DNA from: Granulicella aggregans
GTDB lineage: Bacteria; Acidobacteriota; Terriglobia; Terriglobales; Acidobacteriaceae
NCBI RefSeq assembly: GCF_014203275.1
Contig: NZ_JACHIP010000009.1
Span: forward strand, 1 to 64,000
Length of the DNA: 64,000 nt
Reading direction: 5' to 3'
A model generated the notes under the pieces. That model was not told the origin of the DNA. It saw nothing but the letters and a program-made list of their open reading frames with translations, and ran no database searches. A program made the translations under genes and the position numbers. How positions within the stretch are numbered: position 1 is the stretch's first letter; each line of letters starts with the position of its first letter. Below are positions 1-7,911 of the stretch, in pieces.

Positions 1-1127
1 CCTGCGACCTTAAAGAAGTCTCGTCCCACCATCATCAGGTTGGGGTAGCGGCTTGGGTCTTTTTGGTCGATGGGCACGGGAGCAACTCCTTCGATGTCGA
101 AGTCGCCGTCCCACATACTGTTGGAAAGGAACGATGGTGTCTGCACCGACACGCCGGTCACCCCCGGAGTTGCAGCCAACTGTCTTTCAAGCTGATCAAA
201 CAGCGCTGGCGCGGCCGCACCGGGATACCTTGCCTCGGGCGCGCTGAGATCGAAGAGCAGCAGATTATCTGCCTGGATGCCTGTTTGCACCCGGTTCAGG
301 TTAACCAGCGTCCGGAGAAAAAGTGCCGAACTGGCGACGAGCAGAGTAGAGAGAGCGATTTGAAAGGCAACCGTCAACTTGCCGGACCACGCCGAACGGC
401 GTCGAGTGATGGACTGCGAAGTCTCTTTCAGGCCACGGTTCGGATCTTCGCGGGTGGCACGCCACGCCGGCAGGATGCCGAAGAGTATCCCTGTCAGTAG
501 GGTGACGCCCGCTGCAAACCCAAAGATCACCCAGTTGAAACGAACATTGGAGGTGTATCCGTCGAACGATGTCTCCATCAGTCGCGGCAGGGTATTACGT
601 CCCAGATAGCCAATTACGAGACCCGCAACGCCACCAAGCGACGAGAGCAGAAGGCTCTCTGTCAGCACCTGGCGAAGCACCCGTCTCCGGCTCGCGCCGA
701 GCGCTAGTCGAACGGCCATCTCGCGCTGCCTTCCAGAGGCTCGCGCCAGCATCAGGTTCGCGATGTTTGCGCAGGCAAGCAACAGCACCAACCCACTCAA
801 ACCCAGCAACGTGTGCAGAGGTTTGCCCAGCTCTCGGCTGGTCCATACATACGAAAGGCCGCGGCTCCCATCCTCCAGAACGATCTCTGGAATGGATTCG
901 CCATCTTTAGGCGTCAGCGCGGAGCGTACCGAAGCTTGGAATGTATTCGTCAGAGCAGCTCCAATACGCTGACCGGCGAAGTGGCCGAAGACTTCATGTT
1001 CTGGCCGACCGGACGGCATCACTTTGGCTGGTATCTGGAACCGGCGTACGATTACAGCTTCGCTGCGGGGCACCAGAAGTCGGTCGGGATAAGTGCCGGG
1101 CTCCTGATCGGTTTGAAAAGGAAGCAT
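1..1127 (-). pseudogene. ADOP-type MacB/FtsX-like ABC permease, 5'-truncated and running off the left edge
   Basis: Read on the minus strand, an open frame runs from 1127 past base 1. It shows the typical acidobacterial ADOP layout: a transmembrane block containing LLLACANIANLMLARASG, the cytoplasmic motif REMAVRLALGASR, and further membrane segments around GIPxW-like ILFGILPAWRA. A periplasmic part with MMVGRDFF then reaches the window edge. These proteins are inner-membrane MacB/FtsX-fold permeases usually found without a dedicated ATPase. Convincing similarity stops near 970. Upstream of this the frame overlaps, antisense, the tail of another gene, and a stop lies just before the only available ATG. 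The normal N-terminal half (first membrane helix and MacB periplasmic domain) is missing, so this is a 3' fragment. The identity is firm; the exact junction is not. Confidence 0.75.
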
Positions 1128-1133
1128 TCATGA
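966..1133 (+). pseudogene. C-terminal fragment of an outer-membrane-like conserved protein
   Basis: The frame ends in residues such as GEVAEDFMFWPTG, FGWYLEPAYDYSF and a closing GISAGLLIGL. This aromatic, glycine-rich alternation is typical of the last strands of an acidobacterial/proteobacterial beta-barrel protein with no assigned function. The stop overlaps the ATG of the downstream CDF-type gene (ATGA), so the two were probably once translationally coupled. The 5' part is absent and is replaced by the antisense permease fragment. Identification is from pattern only. Confidence 0.4.
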
Positions 1134-1437
1134 TGACGACAGCCATTGCTCCCCGTTCCTCTATCGAGGGCCGCATTCTCTTGCTTCAGTGGGTGACACT
1201 CTGCTGGATGCTTGTTGAGTGTCCGGTCGCCCTCACGGCCGCTTGGAAAGCCAGAAGCGTTTCGCTTCTGGCCTTCGGTGCCGACAGCTTGTGGAAGTCA
1301 TCTCGACAGTTGTCGTGCTTCTGCAGTTCACTCGTGCGTTTCGGGTGTCGCAAACCCGTGCGGCGAAGATCTGTGGGTTCCTGCTGTATGGCCTGGCAGG
1401 CGTGGTCTTCTTGATTGCCTTGGCCGGTCTCGCTTGA
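1130..1437 (+). pseudogene. Cation-diffusion-facilitator-like membrane protein, frameshifted and truncated
   Basis: Begins at an ATG with a good ribosome site (AAGGAAG) about 6 bases upstream and reads MMTTAIAPRSSIEGRILLLQ, followed by two hydrophobic segments like the first helices of CDF (Co/Zn/Cd efflux) transporters, including LLAFGADSL. Near 1290 one base is missing. The frame is lost there and resumes in +1 as VEVISTVVVLLQFTRAF and a further helix ending FLIALAGLA. The stop at 1437 falls exactly where IS1182 transposase sequence begins, so the remaining helices and the C-terminal domain were lost with the insertion. It is non-functional as written. Confidence 0.6.
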
Positions 1438-2007
1438 ACCACTCTGGTTCGGCAACCGCCATCAGCCACTCCGGGGCTATGACAGCAAGGCCGTTCAGCG
1501 CCGCCCGCAGCGTCTCACCGACACGCTCCAGCCGGTTCATCGTACGGACCGCAGCCAGGACATGCGTCGAATCGGTCCGCTGCTTGCCCGCGGCTTAAGC
1601 AATCCCAGCTCCTGCACCCGTTTCAGAAGTGCATCCAGCAAGATCAACTCCAGCTTTCCTTCAACAAGACGAGTGCGGAACTCGCTCAACACGGTACGGT
1701 CGAAGCCCGAGTCCACCAACTCCAGGCCGAGTGCATACTTCCTTTCGATTCGGCCCCGAACCGCAGCCGCCGCCTGTCGGTCGGAGATCGCTTCCGTGAA
1801 CTGGAGCACCGTCGCAAGCGCCAGACGCCAGGGAGACTCGGCCGGCTGGCCGCGCCGAGGAAACAGGGCCGCAAACTGCTTGTCCCGATACACGCCGCCC
1901 AACGCGTCGGCGATGCGAAGGCAGGCACACCCTTTAGGAAACGCCGCCAAAGCCACGCGGCGCGTTTCGTCCGGGACACGGAAGTCTTCTTGAGGTTTGA
2001 GGGACAT
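1433..2007 (-). mobile_element. IS1182-family transposase remnant (N-terminal part, frameshifted)
   Basis: From an ATG at 2007 the minus strand encodes the hallmark N-terminus of IS1182 transposases: MSLKPQ, AAFPKGC, FAALFPRRGQPAESPWRLAL and LSEFRTRLVEG. A frameshift near 1555 breaks the reading. The continuation in another frame starts MNRLERVGETLRAALNGLA and stops matching at EPEWFKR, where the CDF remnant begins. The catalytic DDE core is missing, so the copy cannot move by itself. Loss of the distal half suggests deletion after insertion. I could not define terminal repeats. Confidence 0.75.
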
Positions 2008-2260
2008 GGTTGAATCTTCAGCGGACAGACGCTCATCGCACGCATATAATCAGCTCCCGCACCACGGTTGATTCCTCATCCGCTCAATTCGCCACCAGTG
2101 TCAATGTTGGGTCTACCCCATCCTGAAGAGGCCCCGGCACATCGGACGATAGGCCAGGGCTTTCGGATTGATCCATGCCCTGTCACCAATCAGCAGTTTA
2201 GTGATCTGTAGAAGCTACAGGTCACATCACCCTAGCAGAATGTCCTCCTCGGGGAGAGGA

Positions 2261-3031
2261 TTATTCTCTGGCCTTGCCTGAGAATATCGGACGGGGGCCT
2301 GGACCGAGAAGGGCGCGGCTGACTTCACTAGCAAGGGGCTCGAAGAGGTTCGCGGTCTCGGGGGAGATGTGGATACGGGAGAACATGAGGATACAGAAGA
2401 GCTCCCCCGAGGGAAGGAGGCCTCCGAAGCCCAGCACGGAATGAATGCCGAAAGGAACGACGAAGCTCGACTGTGCGGGAATGAAATCGCTGTCGAGAGC
2501 CTGCTCTACGTGGAACACGCGGAGGGTATGAGGGGTGGAGGTGTGGCTAGGATTGGGCTCGGGGTTAAGAAAGCTGTGAGGGTCTAAGCCGAACTGAACA
2601 ATGAGGCGGGCGATCATGGGAGCGCGGGCTAGGACAACCGGGGAGGCTAGAGGGATGGCCTTATGACTCCGGGAGCCAAAGCGCGTATTCCATTCGGGTT
2701 GGTCGCCGCGGGTTGCGAGTAGAGTGAGGCACAGCACGTCCTCGTCCGATGGGGATCCTCCCAGAGGCCGGATGGCCACCTCACGGAGGTCGGCCGGAAG
2801 ATCGCCGAGACGGTGGGTCTTAAAGCAACGGATGAGTGCGCAGGCGGGTTTCCCGACGGCCGTCAGGAAGCTGCGGTAGAGGTATTCGACGACCTCATTG
2901 GCGGCTTCTTCCATGGAGGTGCCTGCCTGCCCGAGGAGGCGGAGCGCGGTGGTGGCGCGAGTTCGCTCGCAAACATCGAATGTGTCGAACTGGAATGTAT
3001 CTGATAGGTTATGCACGACGAAAGGCTCCAT
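2261..3031 (-). CDS. Stand-alone GAF-like sensory domain protein
   Basis: 256 residues with the recognisable N-terminal sensory module of many acidobacterial and cyanobacterial hybrid kinases and PP2C phosphatases. It starts FQFDTFDVCERTRATTALRL, then has a helix-rich segment, EWNTRFGSRSHKAIPL, a block resembling YNVFYVPEA (here RVFHVEQALDSDFIPAQ), and SVLGFGGLLPSGELF. In known proteins this is followed by PAS, HisKA or phosphatase domains; here the frame ends shortly after the GAF-like fold. It may be a truncated kinase or a genuine one-domain sensor. No partner kinase lies next to it. It is transcribed away from the membrane protein downstream on the plus strand. Confidence 0.55.
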   Translation of the reverse strand: MEPFVVHNLSDTFQFDTFDVCERTRATTALRLLGQAGTSMEEAANEVVEYLYRSFLTAVGKPACALIRCFKTHRLGDLPADLREVAIRPLGGSPSDEDVLCLTLLATRGDQPEWNTRFGSRSHKAIPLASPVVLARAPMIARLIVQFGLDPHSFLNPEPNPSHTSTPHTLRVFHVEQALDSDFIPAQSSFVVPFGIHSVLGFGGLLPSGELFCILMFSRIHISPETANLFEPLASEVSRALLGPGPRPIFSGKARE

Positions 3032-3531
3032 GGTGATAACTGAAAGTCTTTGAGGAGCGAGATTTTATGGTCCCACATCGGGCGGCGTTTGGCGAGATTG
3101 CGGCACTGACTGTCAAACACGTAGCCATGCGCGGGAGACCTGATGGCTATTTAAGTCTCGATAATGTATGGTCCGCCGCAGCGACACCATCAACTTTGAG
3201 AGGAACTGCTAACTGCAATCTGGGTTGCAGACGGGCGGACGTGAGGCGACGTGAAGAGAAACACTCACCATCTCGTTCCCGTTCATCGTGGCCACGACAA
3301 TGCAGATTGCTCAAGCTCGTCGGCGGCTTCGATCTGCCATGGCATCAAGTTGATGCCGTGTCTTTCGGTGTGAGTATGCCCCTGCATGATCACCTCGCTG
3401 GCAATTTTCGGTTCCTTATCTATACAGTGGCGCGGAATCGTGGAGTATTCAATCCAACGGACCGGTTAGCGGCCGTACCTTGGCTGGTTCAGATCTCCAA
3501 GGCAATCCTGTAGGCATCGAAAACAATAGCT
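3032..3531. other. Intergenic region without a supported gene
   Basis: 500 bases between divergent genes. A long plus-strand frame here has no recognisable motif and arginine-rich, shadow-like composition. A short minus-strand stretch around 3260-3390 reads like a protein fragment but I cannot identify it. Promoters for both flanking genes should lie here, though none stands out. Confidence 0.3.
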
Positions 3532-3987
3532 ATGGACCAGATGGTAGGTACACCGGTACATCTTCGACAAATACTGCGGAACATCGTGCGCGAGCCGGTA
3601 AAGACTTTGGTTCCCCCGTGGAACTGGAAGGCCGCGGCCTTTGCTGCAGCGGTGCGTGGAGCAGTCTTTTTCTCAACGAATCTTCAGGCGGGGCGAGGAG
3701 AAGCGACAAAGGCTCTCGTTGTCGAAGCAGTATTCGCTTTCGTCACAGGAGGATTGATCGGAGCGATCTCACAGCAGTTGCGGAATGCCGAGCCTCTTTG
3801 GGCGACCGCTGCCGTGGTCTGGATAGGTTTGCCGGGGGTGATGCTCCTGGCGCAATCGGGAGTTCATCGACTCGCGCACACGCCTCACCTCAGCGGCGGG
3901 CTTGTTCTTTCATTCTTTGTTTCTGCCGTCTCAGCAGCCTTCAGTTGGTACGCCATGCGTCATGGTGCGATGTTGGGGGGATTCTGA
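3532..3987 (+). CDS. Conserved four-helix membrane protein of unknown function
   Basis: 151 residues. After a short soluble N-terminus (REPVKTLVPPWNWK) there are about four hydrophobic segments: one near residues 30-45, a second with ALVVEAVFAFVTGGLIGAIS, a third with WATAAVVWIGLPGVMLLAQ and a last with LVLSFFVSAVSAAFSWYAM, ending in GAMLGGF. The composition and the short conserved tail resemble small membrane proteins seen in Acidobacteria, but I know no function. The start is the first ATG; the ribosome site is weak. Confidence 0.55.
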   Translation: MDQMVGTPVHLRQILRNIVREPVKTLVPPWNWKAAAFAAAVRGAVFFSTNLQAGRGEATKALVVEAVFAFVTGGLIGAISQQLRNAEPLWATAAVVWIGLPGVMLLAQSGVHRLAHTPHLSGGLVLSFFVSAVSAAFSWYAMRHGAMLGGF

Positions 3988-4257
3988 AGAGACGACTATT
4001 CTTCACGACATGGAAGTGTTGCCGAAGATCCTTCTCGACTTCCTAATCGCTGGCCCTAACATGGTGGCTTCGGCCTTGCGGCCAAAGCGTCACGGCTAGG
4101 TTCCGGAGCGCCACGAGCCGGGCTGTTCTCGGGACCGCCATCCTTCTCCGCGCAACCGAACAGTAAGTCTTGGGTTTAGGTTTCAGGCAGCCTTTTTAGC
4201 TCCTATTGCGGTCCAGCTTCGCGGATCTGCTCACTATATAAACCAAGGAGCACCACC

Positions 4258-5025
4258 ATGCGTTTCTGCGCCAATGCGCTCGGTCTCTCGACCTTCATAA
4301 CCCTTCTCCTTGCTGCTTCGTTGAAAGCGGAACCGATTCCAGTTCGATACGGACAAGGGTCGAGTCATGGCTTTCTCGCGCTCAAAACTCTCGACGGCGT
4401 GACCATCGCGACAGGCGAGTCAACGCAGGTCGTCAGCAGAGGTAAGGTAACTTCTCGGTTGATATTCCGTTTTAAGGATGGCTCTGTTGATGAAGACGTG
4501 ACCGTTTTCACGCAAGATAAGGTTTTCCGCTTGTTGACCGACCATCACATTCAGCACGGTCCTTCGTTTCCTAAGCCGATCGACTTCCTGATCGATATGA
4601 CCAGTGGCGACCTCACATTCAAAGCGGAGGACGGCAGCATTTCGAAGGAGCACATGGATCTCCCTTCTGATGTCGCCAATGGACTTCCGCCGAATCTGCT
4701 GTTGAACATCCTACCTTCGACACCGGAGACCAAAGTCTCCTATATTGCGCCGGGCAAGAAGGCCCGACTCATTCATATTTCAATCAGACCAATGGGAACC
4801 ATCCCCTTCCGAGTCGGAGCGTTTCGGCGAAAAGCTACAGATTTCACGCTCCATGTTGAATTGGGTGGTGTAACAGGAGTCATCGCGCCCATTATCGGCA
4901 AGCAACCGTCGGACTACCATATCTGGCTCCAAGCCGGTAATCCTCCCGCATTCGTGCGCGAGGAAGGAGCGTTGTACGAAGGGGGACCTATCTGGAGAAT
5001 GGAGCAAATCAGCCCGTCCTTTTAG
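4258..5025 (+). CDS. Secreted conserved protein of unknown function
   Basis: 255 residues beginning with a clear Sec signal peptide (MRFCANALGLSTFITLLLA, cleavage after SLKAEP). An AAGGAG ribosome site lies about 9 bases upstream. The mature part is mostly beta-strand by pattern, with repeated alternation of charged and hydrophobic residues and the phrases GFLALKTLDGVTIATGE and LIFRFKDGSVDEDVTVFTQ. It resembles acidobacterial periplasmic proteins that may bind lipid or polysaccharide, but no catalytic motif is visible. Its plus-strand position ahead of the SRAP gene (27 bases apart) allows co-transcription. Confidence 0.6.
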   Translation: MRFCANALGLSTFITLLLAASLKAEPIPVRYGQGSSHGFLALKTLDGVTIATGESTQVVSRGKVTSRLIFRFKDGSVDEDVTVFTQDKVFRLLTDHHIQHGPSFPKPIDFLIDMTSGDLTFKAEDGSISKEHMDLPSDVANGLPPNLLLNILPSTPETKVSYIAPGKKARLIHISIRPMGTIPFRVGAFRRKATDFTLHVELGGVTGVIAPIIGKQPSDYHIWLQAGNPPAFVREEGALYEGGPIWRMEQISPSF

Positions 5026-5052
5026 GACTGTCGCTCGCGCTAAGATGTCTGC

Positions 5053-5997
5053 ATGTATGTACGCTACGGACGCCGATCCGACAAGCAGCATATCGCTGAG
5101 CACTATCGGCTACACGACCTTGGGGAAGTGACGCTAGAGCCAGCGCCGGACTGGAACATCACCCCAGATTCCATGCAGCCTGTTACCCCGCTCAGCAAAG
5201 ATACCTGCAAGCGTGAACTGGCGTTCCTGAAATGGCGACTTGTTCCTTTCTGGTCTGAAACCCCTAAGCCGACCTTTGAGAGTATCAATGCTAGGGCGGC
5301 CACGCTCTTGACCAGCGGCTCATGGCGAGAGCCCTTCCAACGGCGCAGATGCCTGATCCCTGGCGAGTTCTTTTATGAGTGGGAACCGATCGACAAGAAA
5401 ACCAAGCAGCCCTACGCGGTAGCTCTAACCGATGACCGGCTATTCTCATTCGGCGGAATTTGGGATCGGTGGAAGGATCACGATACAGGCCAGGTCATCG
5501 AAAGCTTTGCCATGATAACGTGCGATCCAAACAAGACCATGGAAACATTTCACGACCGTACTCCGCTCATCGTTGATCCGAAGGACTTCGATCGGTGGCT
5601 TGCGGACGCTGAGCCGTCCCAGGTGCCGATCGATCTCGTGCGAACTTATCCGGCTGACGAAATGAAGGCTTGGAAGATCGCGAAGCTGAATGGAAACGGA
5701 CCTCACCTATTAGATCCGCTTCCTGAGCCACCTCAGGCGCCTTTGACGCTCTTCTGGCACCACTGCACGCCTACTCGAGCCGGTGCAAACGTCAGGCGGC
5801 GACGGCCCTTGGGTAGTTACCTCTCTCGATCAGATGTACACCTCGTAGATCGTCAGCGGGAGGCCTTTATTGCTTTTGCGTGCAAACGTAGCTTGATGCT
5901 GCGTCTGTATCACCACCGGCGTAACGGGGCCATTCCGGCCAGCAGCACATCGGACGCTCCCGGCGATGAGCATGCTTATTCTGATCGACAGCAATGA
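5053..5997 (+). CDS. SRAP (YedK/HMCES-like) protein lacking the catalytic cysteine, with a read-through tail
   Basis: Residues 1-234 are a near complete SRAP domain: DWNITPDSMQPV, KWRLVPFW, ESINARAATL, RRRCLIPGEFFYEW, FSFGGIWDRW, MITCDPN and FHDRTPLIV. SRAP proteins crosslink to abasic sites in single-stranded DNA through Cys2, which is exposed by removal of Met1. Here the start reads MYVRYGRR instead of MCGRY, so Cys2 is Tyr and Gly3 is Val. Asn, Glu and His of the active pocket (INAR, FYEW, HDRTP) are present. The family normally ends soon after the LLDPLPEPP region; here a TGG codon at 5755 replaces the expected stop and adds about 80 arginine-rich residues that overlap the antisense esterase gene. 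A paralogous tail at 51144-51239 stops at the equivalent position. Probably a decaying or repurposed copy. Confidence 0.75.
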   Translation: MYVRYGRRSDKQHIAEHYRLHDLGEVTLEPAPDWNITPDSMQPVTPLSKDTCKRELAFLKWRLVPFWSETPKPTFESINARAATLLTSGSWREPFQRRRCLIPGEFFYEWEPIDKKTKQPYAVALTDDRLFSFGGIWDRWKDHDTGQVIESFAMITCDPNKTMETFHDRTPLIVDPKDFDRWLADAEPSQVPIDLVRTYPADEMKAWKIAKLNGNGPHLLDPLPEPPQAPLTLFWHHCTPTRAGANVRRRRPLGSYLSRSDVHLVDRQREAFIAFACKRSLMLRLYHHRRNGAIPASSTSDAPGDEHAYSDRQQ

Positions 5998-7513
5998 GGG
6001 TTTTAGGCGCTAAGCCCTCATCGACCCAGCGGTCTAAGGCTCCGACAGTGTCGAAGCCCGCATCAAAGACCCCTCGTCCATGTCCGAAACCCGGAATGAG
6101 GTACAACCTGACGAAAGCTGTCGTGCGTTGCTGACCCATTGCCTCAACGATCCGGGTATAGAGCAGGACCGAAGAGTCGGTCGGGATGGTGGAGTCTGCG
6201 ACTCCATGGACTAACAAGAGCTTTCCGCCATGCCTTTCGTAAGGTGAGAGGTCTGCGAGGCTGGCATCATCTTCAACCGACTGCTCATGAACTCGAGGAA
6301 GGTATTCGGAGGGCGCATGGCCGATGGTTCCACCATCTTGCGTATTGATCTGAAACAGATTGACCTGTGGTCCAGCCGCGAGAAACGCACGCACTACTCC
6401 GTCCCCGATGAGGTAGTAGAAAGAATTTAGGAAGGGAATTGCTGGATGAAACGGATGGTTGAGCCAACCCATGTTTCCAACCAGATCTGAGCCACGCAAG
6501 ACGTTATATCCGGGCTGATGGTCCATGTCATTTTCGACCGCAAACACTGTCTTCTGTGGCGCGGAGAAGGCCAGGACGGTGCGCTCTTGACCGTCAGACA
6601 AGCAGCCTTTGCGATCTTTTCCATCGGAGCATCGCAGTACCGCCGGATCGAAGTGGCATCCTGCGGGGTCGCTAATGATGCGATCTGTGAGGCCATCCTG
6701 AGCATCGCAGGCGTTAAGAACAGCGTCGCGCAGCAGTTTTGTCTTGGACGAAGGTAGCCAGCCCGCCTGCCCGTCTTTTCCTTTGGCGTACATCGCCTGG
6801 GAGATGTGAATGAACTGAAGATCAGTCTCAATCTGATTCCATGCAGCATAGGCCGCCATGACGCCATCGTAATCATCCGGCCAGCGGTCGACGACCTTCA
6901 GCGCTTCACGCCCCCCAGTAGAACCGCCGATAAAGTACATGCGCTTCGGCACGCGGCCATATCGCGCCTTAATGAGAGCCATTGCTACGTCGTGAGTCTT
7001 TTTCAGGCCGTCCGACGCAAAGTTGTTACGCTCTTCATCATTCAATCCAAAGTCTGCATTGACGAGGTTGAAGGCATCTGGGAGAAGCAGGTAATGCTTA
7101 TGATGGCCTGAGTCGCTGCCAAAGGTTGCGTAGCCTCTTGCGAGGGGGGTGGGTTGACCCTTGTCAGCAACGACGGTGTGGCCCCGTCCATCGGTTTCCC
7201 GCAGATATCCATTGAATGCACCTCCCCCGAACTGAAGCGCCTTGCCATTCCATGTCTCCGGAAGATTTACTTCAAAACGGATAGGATCCGCAGCAGGGTC
7301 AATCGACCGAATTTGCCCTAACACTCGGCAATATCCGCCACCGTCTTTTCTGACCTCATGGGCAGACAAAACGATCCCGCCTCGGGTACGAAGGCCTATG
7401 TCTTCCCCAGGAATGTTGTGTCTACGTAGATCAGCACAGGCGTGAACTGCCGCGTGAGTTTCCTTTACGGAGATCAGGAGCAAGGCAGCTATGAGAACCT
7501 GTCGAACATCCAT
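5867..7513 (-). CDS. Tannase/feruloyl-esterase family secreted hydrolase
   Basis: 548 residues with a signal peptide (MDVRQVLIAALLLIS, cleavage near THAAVHA) and a strong ribosome site (AGGAGA) 5 bases before ATG. The tannase family is an alpha/beta hydrolase group that cleaves gallate or feruloyl/hydroxycinnamoyl esters. The nucleophile serine lies in FIGGSTGGREAL (about residue 196), the acid in LLVHGVADSTIP and the histidine in PGFGHG. Paired cysteines flanking the lid region fit the fold, as does the tail CCWPEWPRY. It probably acts in the periplasm or outside on plant phenolic esters. It is convergent with the SRAP gene, whose extended tail overlaps its last 130 bases. Confidence 0.85.
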   Translation of the reverse strand: MDVRQVLIAALLLISVKETHAAVHACADLRRHNIPGEDIGLRTRGGIVLSAHEVRKDGGGYCRVLGQIRSIDPAADPIRFEVNLPETWNGKALQFGGGAFNGYLRETDGRGHTVVADKGQPTPLARGYATFGSDSGHHKHYLLLPDAFNLVNADFGLNDEERNNFASDGLKKTHDVAMALIKARYGRVPKRMYFIGGSTGGREALKVVDRWPDDYDGVMAAYAAWNQIETDLQFIHISQAMYAKGKDGQAGWLPSSKTKLLRDAVLNACDAQDGLTDRIISDPAGCHFDPAVLRCSDGKDRKGCLSDGQERTVLAFSAPQKTVFAVENDMDHQPGYNVLRGSDLVGNMGWLNHPFHPAIPFLNSFYYLIGDGVVRAFLAAGPQVNLFQINTQDGGTIGHAPSEYLPRVHEQSVEDDASLADLSPYERHGGKLLLVHGVADSTIPTDSSVLLYTRIVEAMGQQRTTAFVRLYLIPGFGHGRGVFDAGFDTVGALDRWVDEGLAPKTLIAVDQNKHAHRRERPMCCWPEWPRYAGGDTDAASSYVCTQKQ

Positions 7514-7631
7514 GCGCGTCTCCTCTCCTATGTATGACGCGCAAACACCTGCCGAGTTCTAGCTGTGTCAACGAATACGACGGAAATGGCAATTTGCTAG
7601 CTAAACCTTGGCGAGGTAGAAGCAGATTCGT

Positions 7632-7885
7632 TCAGATTTCAGATGGTCGCTCGGAAGCTGGGATCTTTCCGCTCAGCGTCTCTACCTTATCTGCCTGCGG
7701 GCCCTTTATCCCCTGAATAATGTCGAAGTTGCTCCGTCACCTTCCTTCAGGGTCTTGTAGCCTTTGGTTTGAATTGAGCTGTAGTGGACAAAAACGTCGG
7801 CTCCCCATCGTGTCCGAGAAACCCGCAACCCTTCACGTTTTTGAACCATTTCACCGTGCCCTTTAGGTTACGGCGAGTTAGGGCT
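7632..7885 (-). pseudogene. Cold-shock (CspA-type) protein pseudogene
   Basis: Three reading frames together give a complete cold-shock domain. The first frame has GTVKWFKNVKGCGFLGHDG (normally KGFGF). The second has DVFVHYSSIQTKGYKTLKEGD, and the third NFDIIQGIKGPQADKV, ending at a TGA at 7632-7634. These are the RNP1 and RNP2 RNA-binding regions of CspA. Two single-base frameshifts (near 7800 and 7735) separate them and no ATG is present at the expected start. The gene is therefore dead as written, although the amino-acid conservation suggests recent loss. Confidence 0.7.
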
Positions 7886-7911
7886 GGGATGAGCAGACTC
7901 GTGCGGCCAAT

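Noticed and set aside
3067..3513. A 148-codon plus-strand frame
   Set aside because: Composition is shadow-like and nothing is recognisable; it lies in a divergent promoter region.
5758..5997. C-terminal 80 residues of the SRAP frame as a new domain
   Set aside because: They are antisense to the conserved end of the tannase gene, Arg-rich and absent from the paralogous tail; read-through is the simpler reading.
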